NCBI RefSeq assembly: GCF_021012875.1
Contig: NZ_JAJMZJ010000004.1
Location: 26,357 to 90,356 of the forward strand
Length of the DNA: 64,000 nucleotides
Source: Peptoniphilus sp. KCTC 25270
Lineage (GTDB): Bacteria; Bacillota; Clostridia; Tissierellales; Peptoniphilaceae
Direction of reading: 5' to 3'
In this document: positions 36,515 to 45,443 of the stretch, in pieces
Layout: the number at the start of each line of letters is the position of its first letter
How positions within the stretch are numbered: position 1 is the stretch's first letter
Notes under the pieces: model-generated
What the model saw: only the letters and a program-made list of their open reading frames with translations
Database searches by the model: none
What the model was told of the DNA's origin: nothing
Position numbers and translations under genes: made by a program

Positions 36515-37024
36515 ATGGAAATTCAATATACATTGGAAAAAGAAGATTTTATCCAATTCAATCTAAAGCAACTTAGCATGGATCCAAAAACTCGCCGTGC
36601 CATTGGAGGGCAAGTGATTCTTCCCATCCTTGTAATTTTAGCTTTAACCATTTTCAACTATGTTCAAGGTACCCTAAGTACTTTACGCCTTGTTTTATCC
36701 GTTGCCCTTATGGCCGCTTGGCCCTTTTTTTACATGACTTTCTTTAAGCGTGGCGTAAAAAAACGTCTAAGCAAAATCATCGATCAAAAAGCCGATGAAC
36801 TCAATCTTGGACCTCGCACTGTATTTATCGACGAAAAAGGATTAAAAGATTCCCTAGGACTTTTACCTTTTCATAGCTTACATCACTTAGAAGAAAGCCA
36901 AGGATATTTTTTCTTCCACCAAACAAAAGATGCTGCTTATATTTTACCCAAAAGAGATTTGTCTCAAGAGCAGATTGATTATGTGAAAGAAATCTTTGAG
37001 AAAGTACAAAAAAAATATACTTAA
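36515..37024 (+). CDS. YcxB-like membrane protein
   Basis: A 169-residue protein with a hydrophilic N-terminus (IQYTLEKEDFIQFNLKQL), a pair of membrane helices (about 33-50 and 56-72) and a soluble C-terminal domain, the layout of YcxB-like proteins (PF14317) of unknown function. ATG 36515 has AAAGGAG; an earlier in-frame ATG at 36458 lacks one. It is transcribed divergently from dsdA and closed by a terminator. Confidence 0.8.
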   Translation: MEIQYTLEKEDFIQFNLKQLSMDPKTRRAIGGQVILPILVILALTIFNYVQGTLSTLRLVLSVALMAAWPFFYMTFFKRGVKKRLSKIIDQKADELNLGPRTVFIDEKGLKDSLGLLPFHSLHHLEESQGYFFFHQTKDAAYILPKRDLSQEQIDYVKEIFEKVQKKYT

Positions 37025-37050
37025 AAATCTCCCCAATGGGAGATTTTTTT
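37023..37050 (+). terminator. Terminator of the YcxB-like gene
   Basis: AAAATCTCCC / GGGAGATTTT hairpin with a 5-base loop and trailing T run. Confidence 0.85.
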
Positions 37051-37103
37051 ATTTACCAGCAGTTCTCAATATAAATGATAAAGCTCTTTGGCTTTCTTCT
37101 TAC

Positions 37104-37138
37104 AAAAAAAAGCCCGAATCAACGGACTCGGGATTTTA
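37104..37138 (-). terminator. Terminator of the ugp-like operon
   Basis: CCCGAATC (37113-37120) / GACTCGGG (37125-37132), one mismatch, followed on the minus strand by CTTTTTTTT. Confidence 0.8.
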
Positions 37139-37148
37139 TCTCTATATT

Positions 37149-37967
37149 TTATTTAATTCCTGTATAAGTGAAAGCTCGAATGATTTTATTTTGAGCAATA
37201 AAGTAAGCAACCAATATGGGCAAAACCAAAATAACGTTAGAGGCCATAACAACATTCCATGGAATTCCTCCATCTGTAGCTTTTAGAAGGGCAATTCCTA
37301 CAGGTAAGGTTCTTGCATTTTCAAGAGTTGTCATTACAAGGGGCCAAAAATAATCGTTCCAACGACTAATAAAGGTAAACAACATTACCGTAATGACAGT
37401 TGGTTTTGCAATGGGCACAAAAATTTTCTTCACAATCATCCATTCAGAGGCATTATCAATGCGCGCCGCTTCTAAAAGTTCTTTTGGAACTTGCTTAAAG
37501 GTCTGTCTTAGCATAAAAATCCCAAAAGAAGAGGTGGCAAAGGGGAAAACCAAAGGCCAAATTGTATTTAATAGACCCATTTTACTAAATAAAATATAAT
37601 TCGGTAAAAAAATCAACTGCCCTGGAATCATTAGACACATTAGCGTAATGGCCCAAAAAATATTTTTTCCTCTAAACTCATAACAAGCAAAGGCATAGGC
37701 TGCGGGGATAATGGTTAGAAGCTGAAAAAGCATGGTTAAAGAGGTGGATAGAATACTGTTTAGTGTATATCGAAAGAAAGGGCCACCTGTCCAGGCTTCA
37801 TAAAAATTACTAAATTGAGGCGTTTTCGGAATGAATGTGGGAGGGGTTCTCATAATTTCCGCTAAGGTTTGAAAGCCCGATGAGAACATCCAAAAAAAGG
37901 GAAAGGCGAAAATAATAATAAGGATAATGTTTACTATATTGGATAAAATTTTAGATTCCGTTTTCAT
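37149..37967 (-). CDS. ABC sugar/glycerol-phosphate permease (UgpE/MalG type)
   Basis: A 272-residue inner permease with six membrane helices and the EAA loop (ELLEAARIDNASEWMIVKKIFVP) that contacts the ATPase. It belongs to the MalG/UgpE group of carbohydrate importers. It is last in the operon, 6 bases after its partner permease. The Pho-box-like repeats upstream of the operon favour a phosphorylated substrate such as glycerol-3-phosphate. Confidence 0.88.
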   Translation of the reverse strand: MKTESKILSNIVNIILIIIFAFPFFWMFSSGFQTLAEIMRTPPTFIPKTPQFSNFYEAWTGGPFFRYTLNSILSTSLTMLFQLLTIIPAAYAFACYEFRGKNIFWAITLMCLMIPGQLIFLPNYILFSKMGLLNTIWPLVFPFATSSFGIFMLRQTFKQVPKELLEAARIDNASEWMIVKKIFVPIAKPTVITVMLFTFISRWNDYFWPLVMTTLENARTLPVGIALLKATDGGIPWNVVMASNVILVLPILVAYFIAQNKIIRAFTYTGIK

Positions 37968-37973
37968 AATTAC

Positions 37974-38843
37974 CTACTTTCCATACTGTACTCTTTTAGC
38001 CATTACCCTAAAGTAGAAAAATGTAAAGACAACGAGGATAACAAACAATATCATCCCTGCTGCAGAGGCGCGTCCTACATTAAAAAACTTAAATCCATCT
38101 TCGTAAATAAAATAAACGAGAGTTTTGGTTGCGTTGGCTGGCCCACCTTCTGTCATAATATTAATGGTTTCAAAAACCTGTACGGCATTGATAATATTAA
38201 TGATAATTACAAAGAAGATGGTTGGCATAATATTGGGAATGGTAATTTTTGTAAAAGTTCGCATCCAGTTGGCACGGTCCATTTTTGCCGCTTCGTAAAT
38301 ATCTTTGGGAATGGATTGAAGAGCCGCTAAAAATATTAAGGTGTAATAGCCGAGGGATTTCCAAACGGAAACCAACACCAAAGAATTCATGGCAATATCT
38401 CCATTGCTTAACCAACCGACTGGCTCTATTCCAAAAACCCCTAGGATTTGGTTGAACATCCCAATATCTGGATCCATCATAAACATAAAAATAAGAGAAA
38501 CCGATACTAAGGCTACAATGTGGGGCGAAAACAAGGCCGCTTGGGCTATTTTGTGGATCAAAGTATTTTTATTTAACCAAATGGCCAAAGGCAAAGATAG
38601 AACCACTACCCATAGTACATACCAAAAGGTGTAGTAAAAGGTATTTTTTACCACCTTCCAAAAAATCGCATCGGCCAAAAGGGTTTCGTAATTTTTTAAT
38701 CCCACAAAGGAAAAATTCATCCCAGCCATGTTCCAATCCGTAAAGCTTAAAGCCCCCATAGAGATTAAGGGAAAGAGATAGAAAATAACTAGAACAAGGG
38801 TGGATGGAAGAACGAAGAGATAAGGAATGTATTTTTTATCCAT
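37974..38843 (-). CDS. ABC sugar/glycerol-phosphate permease (UgpA/MalF type)
   Basis: A 289-residue membrane permease with six helices and the EAA motif IYEAAKMDRANWMRTFTKITIP. ATG 38843 after GAGGAG is chosen; the frame is open a few codons further. The start overlaps the stop of the ATPase gene (ATGGATAA). It pairs with the MalG-like permease downstream to form the translocation pore. Confidence 0.88.
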   Translation of the reverse strand: MDKKYIPYLFVLPSTLVLVIFYLFPLISMGALSFTDWNMAGMNFSFVGLKNYETLLADAIFWKVVKNTFYYTFWYVLWVVVLSLPLAIWLNKNTLIHKIAQAALFSPHIVALVSVSLIFMFMMDPDIGMFNQILGVFGIEPVGWLSNGDIAMNSLVLVSVWKSLGYYTLIFLAALQSIPKDIYEAAKMDRANWMRTFTKITIPNIMPTIFFVIIINIINAVQVFETINIMTEGGPANATKTLVYFIYEDGFKFFNVGRASAAGMILFVILVVFTFFYFRVMAKRVQYGK

Positions 38844-39942
38844 AAATCCGTTCTCCTCTTTCATCAAAGAAGTATAAATCCTCCATTGGAATATGAACGT
38901 TTACTTTATTTTTTTTAATTTCGTCTAATAAGAAAGTACGAACAACCTGTGTTCCTAAATTGTTTTTTACTCTGTAAAGTCTTTCGTTTCCAAGCATTTC
39001 TCTTGTTTCGATTACACTTTCTAAAGTAAGAGCATTTTCCATTGAAGTATTTTTAGAAGTTATTTTGGCTTTTTCTGGACGGTAGCCTATATATTGTCCT
39101 TCTTTTAGCTTTTTATTCATAATCTTTTGATCAAATTCAAGTCGTATTACATTCATTCCAGGAGTTCCCATAAATTCTGCCGCCATAATATTGCAAGGAT
39201 TTTGGTACAATTCTTCTGGTGATCCTACTTGAACAATCTCTCCATAGTTCATTAACACAATTTGATCGGCCATACTCATAGCCTCTACTTGATCATGAGT
39301 TACATAGATAAAAGTTGTCTTCAAATTTTTGTGCATATGAATAAGCTCTGCACGCATTTGATTTCTTAATTTCGCATCCAAGTTTGAAAGGGGCTCATCG
39401 AAAATATAGAGTTGGGGACGCTTTACAATGGCACGGGCAAGGGCCACACGTTGTCTTTGTCCTCCGGATAGGCGATTGGGTTTTTTGTGCAAAAATTCTT
39501 CCAACCCTACAATCTTTGATACTTCTTCTACTCGTCTTTCAATTTCATCTTTTGGCACTTTATTATTTTCCAAACCAAAGGTCATATTTTCTTTTACCGT
39601 CATCGTTGGATAAATGGCATAATTTTGAAAAACCATGGAAATGTTTCGTTCCCCAGCTTTTACATCATTTACCAAAGTATCCCCTATATAAATTTGGCCA
39701 CTTGTTATTTCTTCCAATCCCGCAATCATGCGAAGAGTCGTGGATTTCCCACAGCCAGAAGGACCTACAAATACGGTAAAAGATCCATCTGGAATTTCCA
39801 CAGAAATAGAATCTACTGCCTTAGAACGAGCGACTCCATTTTGCACTTGATGGCCTTTTTTCTTTTTTTCTGGATTTTTCTTAAAGCGTTTCAATTCATC
39901 GTCATAGACTTTTGTTACCTGTTGTAAAAAAACTTTCGCCAT
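38836..39942 (-). CDS. ugpC: ABC importer ATPase (UgpC/MsmK/MalK type)
   Basis: A 368-residue ATPase with Walker A GPSGCGKSTT, signature LSGGQRQRVALARA, Walker B YIFDEPLSNLDAKLR and a C-terminal TOBE/MalK regulatory domain. An unusual basic insert (KRFKKNPEKKKKGH) lies near residues 14-28. It energises the two permeases. In many Bacillota one such ATPase serves several sugar importers. It is third from the left end of a four-gene operon and follows the binding protein. Confidence 0.9.
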   Translation of the reverse strand: MAKVFLQQVTKVYDDELKRFKKNPEKKKKGHQVQNGVARSKAVDSISVEIPDGSFTVFVGPSGCGKSTTLRMIAGLEEITSGQIYIGDTLVNDVKAGERNISMVFQNYAIYPTMTVKENMTFGLENNKVPKDEIERRVEEVSKIVGLEEFLHKKPNRLSGGQRQRVALARAIVKRPQLYIFDEPLSNLDAKLRNQMRAELIHMHKNLKTTFIYVTHDQVEAMSMADQIVLMNYGEIVQVGSPEELYQNPCNIMAAEFMGTPGMNVIRLEFDQKIMNKKLKEGQYIGYRPEKAKITSKNTSMENALTLESVIETREMLGNERLYRVKNNLGTQVVRTFLLDEIKKNKVNVHIPMEDLYFFDERGERIYG

Positions 39943-39960
39943 GTATACCTCCTTATAAAA

Positions 39961-39994
39961 GAAGATAGAGTCCCTAGGGGCTCTACCTTTTTTT
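39961..39994 (-). terminator. Hairpin between ugpB and ugpC
   Basis: AGAGTCCCTAGGGGCTCT-like arms (GAGTCCC / GGGGCTC, 39968-39984) followed in the plus direction by ACCTTTTTTT and in the minus direction by ATCTTC. It may partially terminate after ugpB, giving more binding protein than transporter. Confidence 0.5.
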
Positions 39995-40004
39995 ATTCAC
40001 TGTT

Positions 40005-41312
40005 TTATTTTAAGGGTTTGCTTGCAATGGCCTCATTGGCACGTTGAGTTGCTGTTTCAATAGCCTCGTCAACAGTAATAGAAGGATCCGAAACCAAAGA
40101 TTCTAACATCTCATTGTAGATTTTGAACACTTCTTGATAGGCTGGCACCGTTGGAGCTGGTTTTGTGAATTCCAATTGTTTACGAGCTACAGAATATAGA
40201 GGTTCTTTTTCTTCTAAAGCTTTTCTTTCTTCTGATTCTGCTACAGATTTTCGAATCGGAAGATATCCTGTGTGTTCGCTACCAAAGGCATTGTTTTCTG
40301 GACTTGTCATAAACTTGATAAATTCCCAAGCCGCTTGAGCCGTTTCATCGTCCATTCCATTTACCATTACAATATTAGATCCACCAACCGTTGCCGCGTG
40401 TTCTTGATCCATTGGCATCATAGCTGCCCCTAGTTCCCATCCATTTTCTTTTGCCCCTTCTAAGAAGTTGGAAAGATTGGCTGTAGAACCGAAGAACATA
40501 CCCCCTTCTTGAGAGAAGAATTTTTGTTTCATGGTTTCCGCGTTTGCTGCATTGTAAGGAACAGGGAAGTCCCAATATCCTTCACGAATTAAATCGGAAA
40601 TAAAGGAGATGGTCTTTTTTCCTTCTGGCGTATCAAAGTTTACTTTGTCTAATTTTTCAGAGAAAGGAGAATTTTTTGCAGAATAAATGAAAGATTCATA
40701 GATCCACATGGATTCGTTGGTTAAAATCCCCGTTTTTCCTTTTTCAGAAAAAGTTTTTGCTGCCGCTTCCATTCCAGCCCATGTATCTAAAGAAGCCGGA
40801 TCAATTCCATATTCCTCAAATAAAGTCTTGTTGTAATACAAAAGACAAGTGGAGTTAAAATAAGGAAGACCCCATTGTTCTCCGTTATAATTTGTAGAGC
40901 TAACGATTCCTTCATAAAAATCGTTCATATCAAATTCTTTATCTGCTTCAATAAAAGGAGTTAGCGGTTGTGTTATACCATCTAAGCCAAGACCTACCAC
41001 CGAGTTAATTACATTAATATATACATCTGGTGCCGTTCCAGCAGGAACTGATTGACGTACTTTTTGTTCAATATCTGCATAGTCTACTTGGCCTACGGCT
41101 GTAACGTGAATCTTGTCTTGGGATTTGTTAAATTCTTCTACAGATTTTTCATTGGCTTCTTGAATTTTTCCTGTAAAAGGATACCAGAATTCCACTTCGA
41201 TTTTCCCACTGTCCGTTTCTGTTTTTGCACTTTCCTTTGCTTCTCCTTGAGAACAGCTGGCAAGGATAAAACATAAAGCAAAAATACTAAGTGCTTTCCA
41301 TACTTTTTTCAA
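40005..41312 (-). CDS. ugpB: Extracellular solute-binding lipoprotein (UgpB type)
   Basis: A 435-residue family 1 solute-binding protein anchored as a lipoprotein. The lipobox LASC occurs after a hydrophobic signal (KALSIFALCFI) with lipidated Cys at about residue 19. Translation is predicted from TTG 41312 because AGGAGG sits just upstream and the signal peptide begins there; the longer open frame to 41417 has no ribosome site. Domain folds resemble UgpB (WYPFTGKIQEANEK, NGMDDETAQAAWEFIKFM). It feeds the UgpAEC-like permease; the predicted ligand is glycerol-3-phosphate or a glycerophosphodiester. Confidence 0.85.
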   Translation of the reverse strand: MKKVWKALSIFALCFILASCSQGEAKESAKTETDSGKIEVEFWYPFTGKIQEANEKSVEEFNKSQDKIHVTAVGQVDYADIEQKVRQSVPAGTAPDVYINVINSVVGLGLDGITQPLTPFIEADKEFDMNDFYEGIVSSTNYNGEQWGLPYFNSTCLLYYNKTLFEEYGIDPASLDTWAGMEAAAKTFSEKGKTGILTNESMWIYESFIYSAKNSPFSEKLDKVNFDTPEGKKTISFISDLIREGYWDFPVPYNAANAETMKQKFFSQEGGMFFGSTANLSNFLEGAKENGWELGAAMMPMDQEHAATVGGSNIVMVNGMDDETAQAAWEFIKFMTSPENNAFGSEHTGYLPIRKSVAESEERKALEEKEPLYSVARKQLEFTKPAPTVPAYQEVFKIYNEMLESLVSDPSITVDEAIETATQRANEAIASKPLK

Positions 41313-41470
41313 ATTTTTCCTCCTAAATTTTCTTTTCTTTTTCGTTTTTTCCAAAGTTATTTTATGGGACAAGTGTGTACTAGACATCCAGAATATATTA
41401 ACTTTATATAAATCCAAAAATTTTTCAAATGGCTAAATTTACGGATGCGAAAAAATTTTCCTCTATTTCC

Positions 41471-41487
41471 TTCACATTTTCTTCACA
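41471..41487. promoter_or_regulatory. Pho-box-like direct repeats in the divergent ugpB / phosphodiesterase promoter
   Basis: TTCACA (41471-41476) and TTCACA (41482-41487) spaced by 5 bases, matching the TT(A/C/T)ACA-N5 arrangement bound by the B. subtilis PhoP regulator. They lie about 60 bases upstream of a TATACT -10 box (41549-41554) of the phosphodiesterase gene, which lacks a good -35, as expected for activated promoters. Confidence 0.55.
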
Positions 41488-41593
41488 TTTTAATTTTTTT
41501 CATAAATCTTTTTTATTTTTTTCTAATTTTTCATTAATATTTATTTTCTATACTTTTCTCGTAGATGAAATGAAAAAGAAGAAAGGAAGAAAA

Positions 41594-42910
41594 ATGAAAA
41601 ATAAATTATTGGTTCTCTCTTACGATGCCTTAGAGGGAAAAGACTTGGAATTTTTGAAAAACAAACCTTATTTCTCTCAAATTTTCCCAAAAGCCTCTTA
41701 TGTAAAAAATATGACTGAAATTTATCCCACTCTTACCTATCCCATTCACACTACTTTAATTACTGGTCAATATCCAAAAGATCACGGAATCTACCACAAT
41801 CAAAAATCCGACATTGATCCTAAGTATCCTGATTGGAGTATAATGGGTTCCAATTGGTATTGGGAAAAAGAAGCCGTTAAAGTTCCTACTTTAATCGATA
41901 CGGCCATAGAAAATGGTTATACTACCGCTTCTATTTTGTGGCCCGTTACGGCAGGGGACAAAAGAAATGTTAACCTACCAGAAAAATGGCCCGATGAAAA
42001 TCAGCCTTGTTATCAAACCATTCTAAAAGAGGGAGGAACCGAAAATATTCATCTTTCCTATAATGATGATTATCTCTCTCGATTTGACTTTACCAACACA
42101 GAAGATATGGTAAGTTATGGAGTGGAAATTGCTTTGGATGTATTTAGAAAACAAACCCCTGATTTGATGCTGGTCCATTTGGCACAACTGGATCATATTC
42201 GTCACGTTTACGGGAATGATTCTCCAGAAGTGGAGTCCTGTTTGCGACAAATGGATATTTATCTTGGACGGTTTCTACAAATTGCAAAGGAGCTTGGCAT
42301 TGAAGACAACTTAAATGTTGTTGTTCTCGGGGATCATGGTCAAATTGATATAAAAAAAGTTTTTTTACTCAATCAAATCCTAAAAGAAAAAGGATGGATA
42401 ACAGCCGATGAAAAAGGTCATATTATAGACTACAAAGCCTATTCTTTTTCCTGCGGTTTCTCCACCCACATTATTCCTAAGGATCCTTCTGATACAAAAA
42501 CCATGGACGAACTATATAAAGTATTAAAAGAAATCCAAGAGGAATATCCCGAAATTATCGAAACCATTTATACAAAAGAAGAAGTCTTAGAACGAGAAAA
42601 TCTTTCGGGAGATTTTTCCTTTGTTCTGGAAGGCAAAGAGGGAATGCTTTTTGCCAATGAAGTTTTTGGTGATCAACCGGTTATTTCTGTAGAAAATTCT
42701 GAAAAATCTCATTATGTAGCTATGCACGGCCATCATCCTTCCAAGGGAGATAAACCTCCTTTCTTTGCCTTTGGTCCTGATATTGAAGAAGGCCTTGTTA
42801 TTGAAAAGGGACATATTATTGACGTTTGTAAAACTCTTGCTTCTCTTTTACAAATGGATATGCCCACAGCCAAAGGCGCACCCCTTCCTATTGTTAAAAA
42901 CCTCTCCTAA
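41594..42910 (+). CDS. Alkaline-phosphatase-superfamily phosphodiesterase (type I phosphodiesterase/nucleotide pyrophosphatase)
   Basis: A 438-residue protein of the PF01663 type. The catalytic threonine and metal ligands are in YPTLTYPIHTTLITGQYP, LAQLDHIRH and GDHGQ. It has no signal peptide, so it acts in the cytoplasm, unlike most secreted relatives. It diverges from the Ugp-type importer and shares its promoter region, suggesting it splits imported phosphodiesters or glycerophosphodiesters for phosphate. ATG 41594 has AAAGGAAG; upstream codons of the open frame are not convincing. Confidence 0.85.
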   Translation: MKNKLLVLSYDALEGKDLEFLKNKPYFSQIFPKASYVKNMTEIYPTLTYPIHTTLITGQYPKDHGIYHNQKSDIDPKYPDWSIMGSNWYWEKEAVKVPTLIDTAIENGYTTASILWPVTAGDKRNVNLPEKWPDENQPCYQTILKEGGTENIHLSYNDDYLSRFDFTNTEDMVSYGVEIALDVFRKQTPDLMLVHLAQLDHIRHVYGNDSPEVESCLRQMDIYLGRFLQIAKELGIEDNLNVVVLGDHGQIDIKKVFLLNQILKEKGWITADEKGHIIDYKAYSFSCGFSTHIIPKDPSDTKTMDELYKVLKEIQEEYPEIIETIYTKEEVLERENLSGDFSFVLEGKEGMLFANEVFGDQPVISVENSEKSHYVAMHGHHPSKGDKPPFFAFGPDIEEGLVIEKGHIIDVCKTLASLLQMDMPTAKGAPLPIVKNLS

Positions 42911-42926
42911 GGGTTTTTCTTATACA

Positions 42927-42967
42927 AAAAGATCCCCAGTCAAAATTGACTCGGGATCTTTTTTTCT
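42927..42967. terminator. Bidirectional terminator between phosphodiesterase and tyrS
   Basis: AGATCCCCAGTCAA / TTGACTCGGGATCT (42930-42959, one internal mismatch) with A run left and T run right. Confidence 0.85.
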
Positions 42968-42977
42968 ATAAGAAATT

Positions 42978-44201
42978 TTATTTTAGAATCGCTTTATGGA
43001 ATACTTTCTTTCCTTTTTTAATCTTAATGCCATCAACCAATTGTTCTTTTGAGAAGGATACGTCAATGGATTCTACTTTTTCACCATCTACAGATACGCC
43101 ACCTTGTTCAATCAAACGACGGGCCTCTCCCTTACTCTTTGTAAGTTCTGTTGCCACCAAAAGATCTACAATAGAAATCGCGCCGTCCGTTAATACGCTT
43201 TCTTCCAATTCAGTAGTTGGCATATTGGCGTCGTCTCCTTCGCCACTAAACAAAGCACGAGATGTTTCTTGTGCTTTTTGTGCCTCTTCTTCCCCATGAA
43301 TCAAAGAAGTTAAGCTAAAGGCCAAAATTTCTTTCTTTTCATTGATTCGGCTTCCATCCCATGTTTCCATTTCTTCAATTTCTTCCAGAGGAATGAAAGT
43401 CAATAGACGGAAACAGTTCATAACGTCTGCATCGTCTACGTTTCTCCAGTATTGGTAGAACTCGAAAGGAGATGTTTTGTTTGGATCCAACCAAACGGCA
43501 CCATTGGCTGTTTTCCCCATTTTATTTCCTTCGCTATTTTTCAATAGAGTAATGGTCATAGCAAAGGCATTTTCTCCTTCTTTTCTACGAATTAAATCCG
43601 TACCGGCCAACATATTGCTCCATTGGTCGTCTCCACCAAATTGCATATTGCAGCCGTATTCTTTGTGCAAATGCCAGAAATCGTAAGCTTGCATAATCAT
43701 GTAGTTAAATTCGAAGAAACTTAATCCTCTTTCCATTCTTTGTTTGTAACACTCTGCACGAAGCATATTGTTTACAGAGAAATGAGGGCCTACTTCTCTT
43801 AACATTTCAATGTATTTCAAATCCAATAGCCAATCTGCGTTGTTTACAACAATGGCTTTGTCTTCTCCAAATTCAATAAATTTCCCAATTTGTTTTTTGA
43901 AAGCTTCACAGTTGCTTGCAATGGTTTCTGGAGTCATCATCGTACGCATATCCGTACGGCCAGAAGGATCGCCAATAAATCCAGTCCCCCCACCTAACAA
44001 TACAATGGGTTTGTTTCCAGCTTCTTGTAGACGTTTCATTAAACTCAAAGCCATAAAATGGCCAACGTGTAATGAATCGGCCGTTGGGTCAAAACCAATA
44101 TAGAAACGAGCGCCTCCGTTATTTACCAACTCACGAATGTCTTCTTCATCCGTAACTTGGGCAATCAGGCCACGGGCTTGTAATTCCTCATAAATTTTCA
44201 T
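42978..44201 (-). CDS. tyrS: Tyrosyl-tRNA synthetase
   Basis: A 407-residue class I aminoacyl-tRNA synthetase. It has the HIGH-like HVGHF, the KMSKS-like KMGKT and a C-terminal S4 RNA-binding domain (GEARRLIEQGGVSVDG). It charges tRNA-Tyr. It is controlled by a tyrosine T-box leader directly upstream. AAAGGAG precedes the ATG. Confidence 0.97.
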   Translation of the reverse strand: MKIYEELQARGLIAQVTDEEDIRELVNNGGARFYIGFDPTADSLHVGHFMALSLMKRLQEAGNKPIVLLGGGTGFIGDPSGRTDMRTMMTPETIASNCEAFKKQIGKFIEFGEDKAIVVNNADWLLDLKYIEMLREVGPHFSVNNMLRAECYKQRMERGLSFFEFNYMIMQAYDFWHLHKEYGCNMQFGGDDQWSNMLAGTDLIRRKEGENAFAMTITLLKNSEGNKMGKTANGAVWLDPNKTSPFEFYQYWRNVDDADVMNCFRLLTFIPLEEIEEMETWDGSRINEKKEILAFSLTSLIHGEEEAQKAQETSRALFSGEGDDANMPTTELEESVLTDGAISIVDLLVATELTKSKGEARRLIEQGGVSVDGEKVESIDVSFSKEQLVDGIKIKKGKKVFHKAILK

Positions 44202-44217
44202 ATCAAATCTCTCCTTT

Positions 44218-44470
44218 TCATAAAAAAAGCCCTCTGTTCTTTCGAACAGAGGGCGAATTCACGCGGTACCACCTCAGGTTTTACAAATCTTCACAGACTT
44301 GCACTCATTGTGTGCCATCACACACGTAACGCTATAGCGGGCGTACCCGTCACTCCTACTACAAAAAATTCAAAGTGATGCTCAGGAACGTATTCGGAAT
44401 TCTTCGTTTGCATTTTTCCACCAACCAAATGCTCTCTATAAAACATCCAAATTCTTACTCTTTTCCGTCA
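44218..44470 (-). promoter_or_regulatory. T-box leader of tyrS (tyrosine specifier)
   Basis: On the minus strand: stem I with the specifier TAC (44392-44390, in GAATACG), the conserved T-box GGTGGTACCGCG (44274-44263) and a strong terminator GCCCTCTGTTC / GAACAGAGGGC (44229-44254) followed by a T run. Uncharged tRNA-Tyr would pair with the specifier and T-box and prevent termination. All hallmark elements are present. Confidence 0.95.
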
Positions 44471-44555
44471 TTGCTTAAATTTTTTATTATTATAACAATA
44501 ACTTACCCTTTCGTAAAGGAAAATATCCATTTTTTGCAAAAAATTTATTTTCCCA

Positions 44556-44586
44556 CAAAAAAAGACCCGATTTCTCGGGCCCTTTT
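44556..44586 (-). terminator. Terminator of the ferritin gene
   Basis: CCCGA (44566-44570) / TCGGG (44575-44579) hairpin with A run and T run on either side. Confidence 0.8.
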
Positions 44587-44589
44587 TAT

Positions 44590-45069
44590 TTATCTTTGTG
44601 CCAATTCGCGGTCGTAAATATACAAACCGTTCCAAGATTCGTTGATTCTTTCTAATCTTTCAACGATTCCACGGAAAGAATCTTCTTCTTCTCTTTGTTC
44701 TTCTAAGAACCAGTTCAAGAATTGTTGTGTATCTAAACATCCTTCTTCTTGAGCCAATTTATAGATTTCTTTGATGTTTTTTGTAACCACTTTTTCATGT
44801 TCTAAGGCAGTTTCAAAAACTTCTTTGAAAGTACCGTATTCCGCTTTTGGAGCAGGAATTTCTGTATAAACAGGAGTTTGATCCATTTCCATCATATAGT
44901 CATAGAATTTTCTAGCGTGAGCCATTTCTTCTTTGGCTTGTTGTACCATAAAATGGTTGAACCCGCTCATTCCCTTGCTGTCTACGTAAGCAGCCATTGC
45001 CATATAAACATAAGCTGATTCGATTTCAAAGTTAAATTGTTTATTTAGTGCATCATATAATTTTGACAT
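44590..45069 (-). CDS. ftnA: Bacterial ferritin
   Basis: A 159-residue four-helix ferritin with the ferroxidase ligands in EIESAYVYMAMAAY, EEMAHARKFYDYM and the second half EEQREEEDSF. It stores iron as mineral inside a 24-mer shell. AGGAGG precedes the ATG. Downstream is a terminator; upstream a small unknown gene on the same strand 26 bases away, likely cotranscribed. Confidence 0.93.
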   Translation of the reverse strand: MSKLYDALNKQFNFEIESAYVYMAMAAYVDSKGMSGFNHFMVQQAKEEMAHARKFYDYMMEMDQTPVYTEIPAPKAEYGTFKEVFETALEHEKVVTKNIKEIYKLAQEEGCLDTQQFLNWFLEEQREEEDSFRGIVERLERINESWNGLYIYDRELAQR

Positions 45070-45095
45070 TCTTCATTCCTCCTAAAGATCCATTA

Positions 45096-45371
45096 TTAAT
45101 ACGGTTTATAGGGTTGATATACACTGTAAATCTGAATCCCTTTTTCCGTTAAACCTTTCACAACTTTAGGGACATCGGCTCCCTTCATACGCAGACTAAT
45201 TCCGTTGTATAAAAACAAACATTTTCCGGTGTAGATACAATTTGGATCATTAAAACTATCCATTAACATATCCCGCACATTTTCCATTTCACCAATTTGG
45301 AAATATACTTCAATTTCTTCCTCGGAAAAATGGTCCATATTGATTTTTTTTATAAGCATCGTGCTGTGCAT
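45096..45371 (-). CDS. Small unknown protein upstream of ferritin
   Basis: A 91-residue soluble protein (KINMDHFSEEEIEVYFQIGE at the N-terminus; YNGISLRMKGADVPKVVKGL centrally) that I do not recognise. Two Cys (about 45 and 51) are present. AGGGTG precedes the ATG; a second ATG four codons later is also possible. Its closeness to ftnA suggests an iron or redox role, which is inference. Confidence 0.6.
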   Translation of the reverse strand: MHSTMLIKKINMDHFSEEEIEVYFQIGEMENVRDMLMDSFNDPNCIYTGKCLFLYNGISLRMKGADVPKVVKGLTEKGIQIYSVYQPYKPY

Positions 45372-45443
45372 AATTCACCCTACTCCCTAATTATTTCTTC
45401 ATTAGTAAATATACCCTGAAAAGAGTTTTATAATCACAATTTT

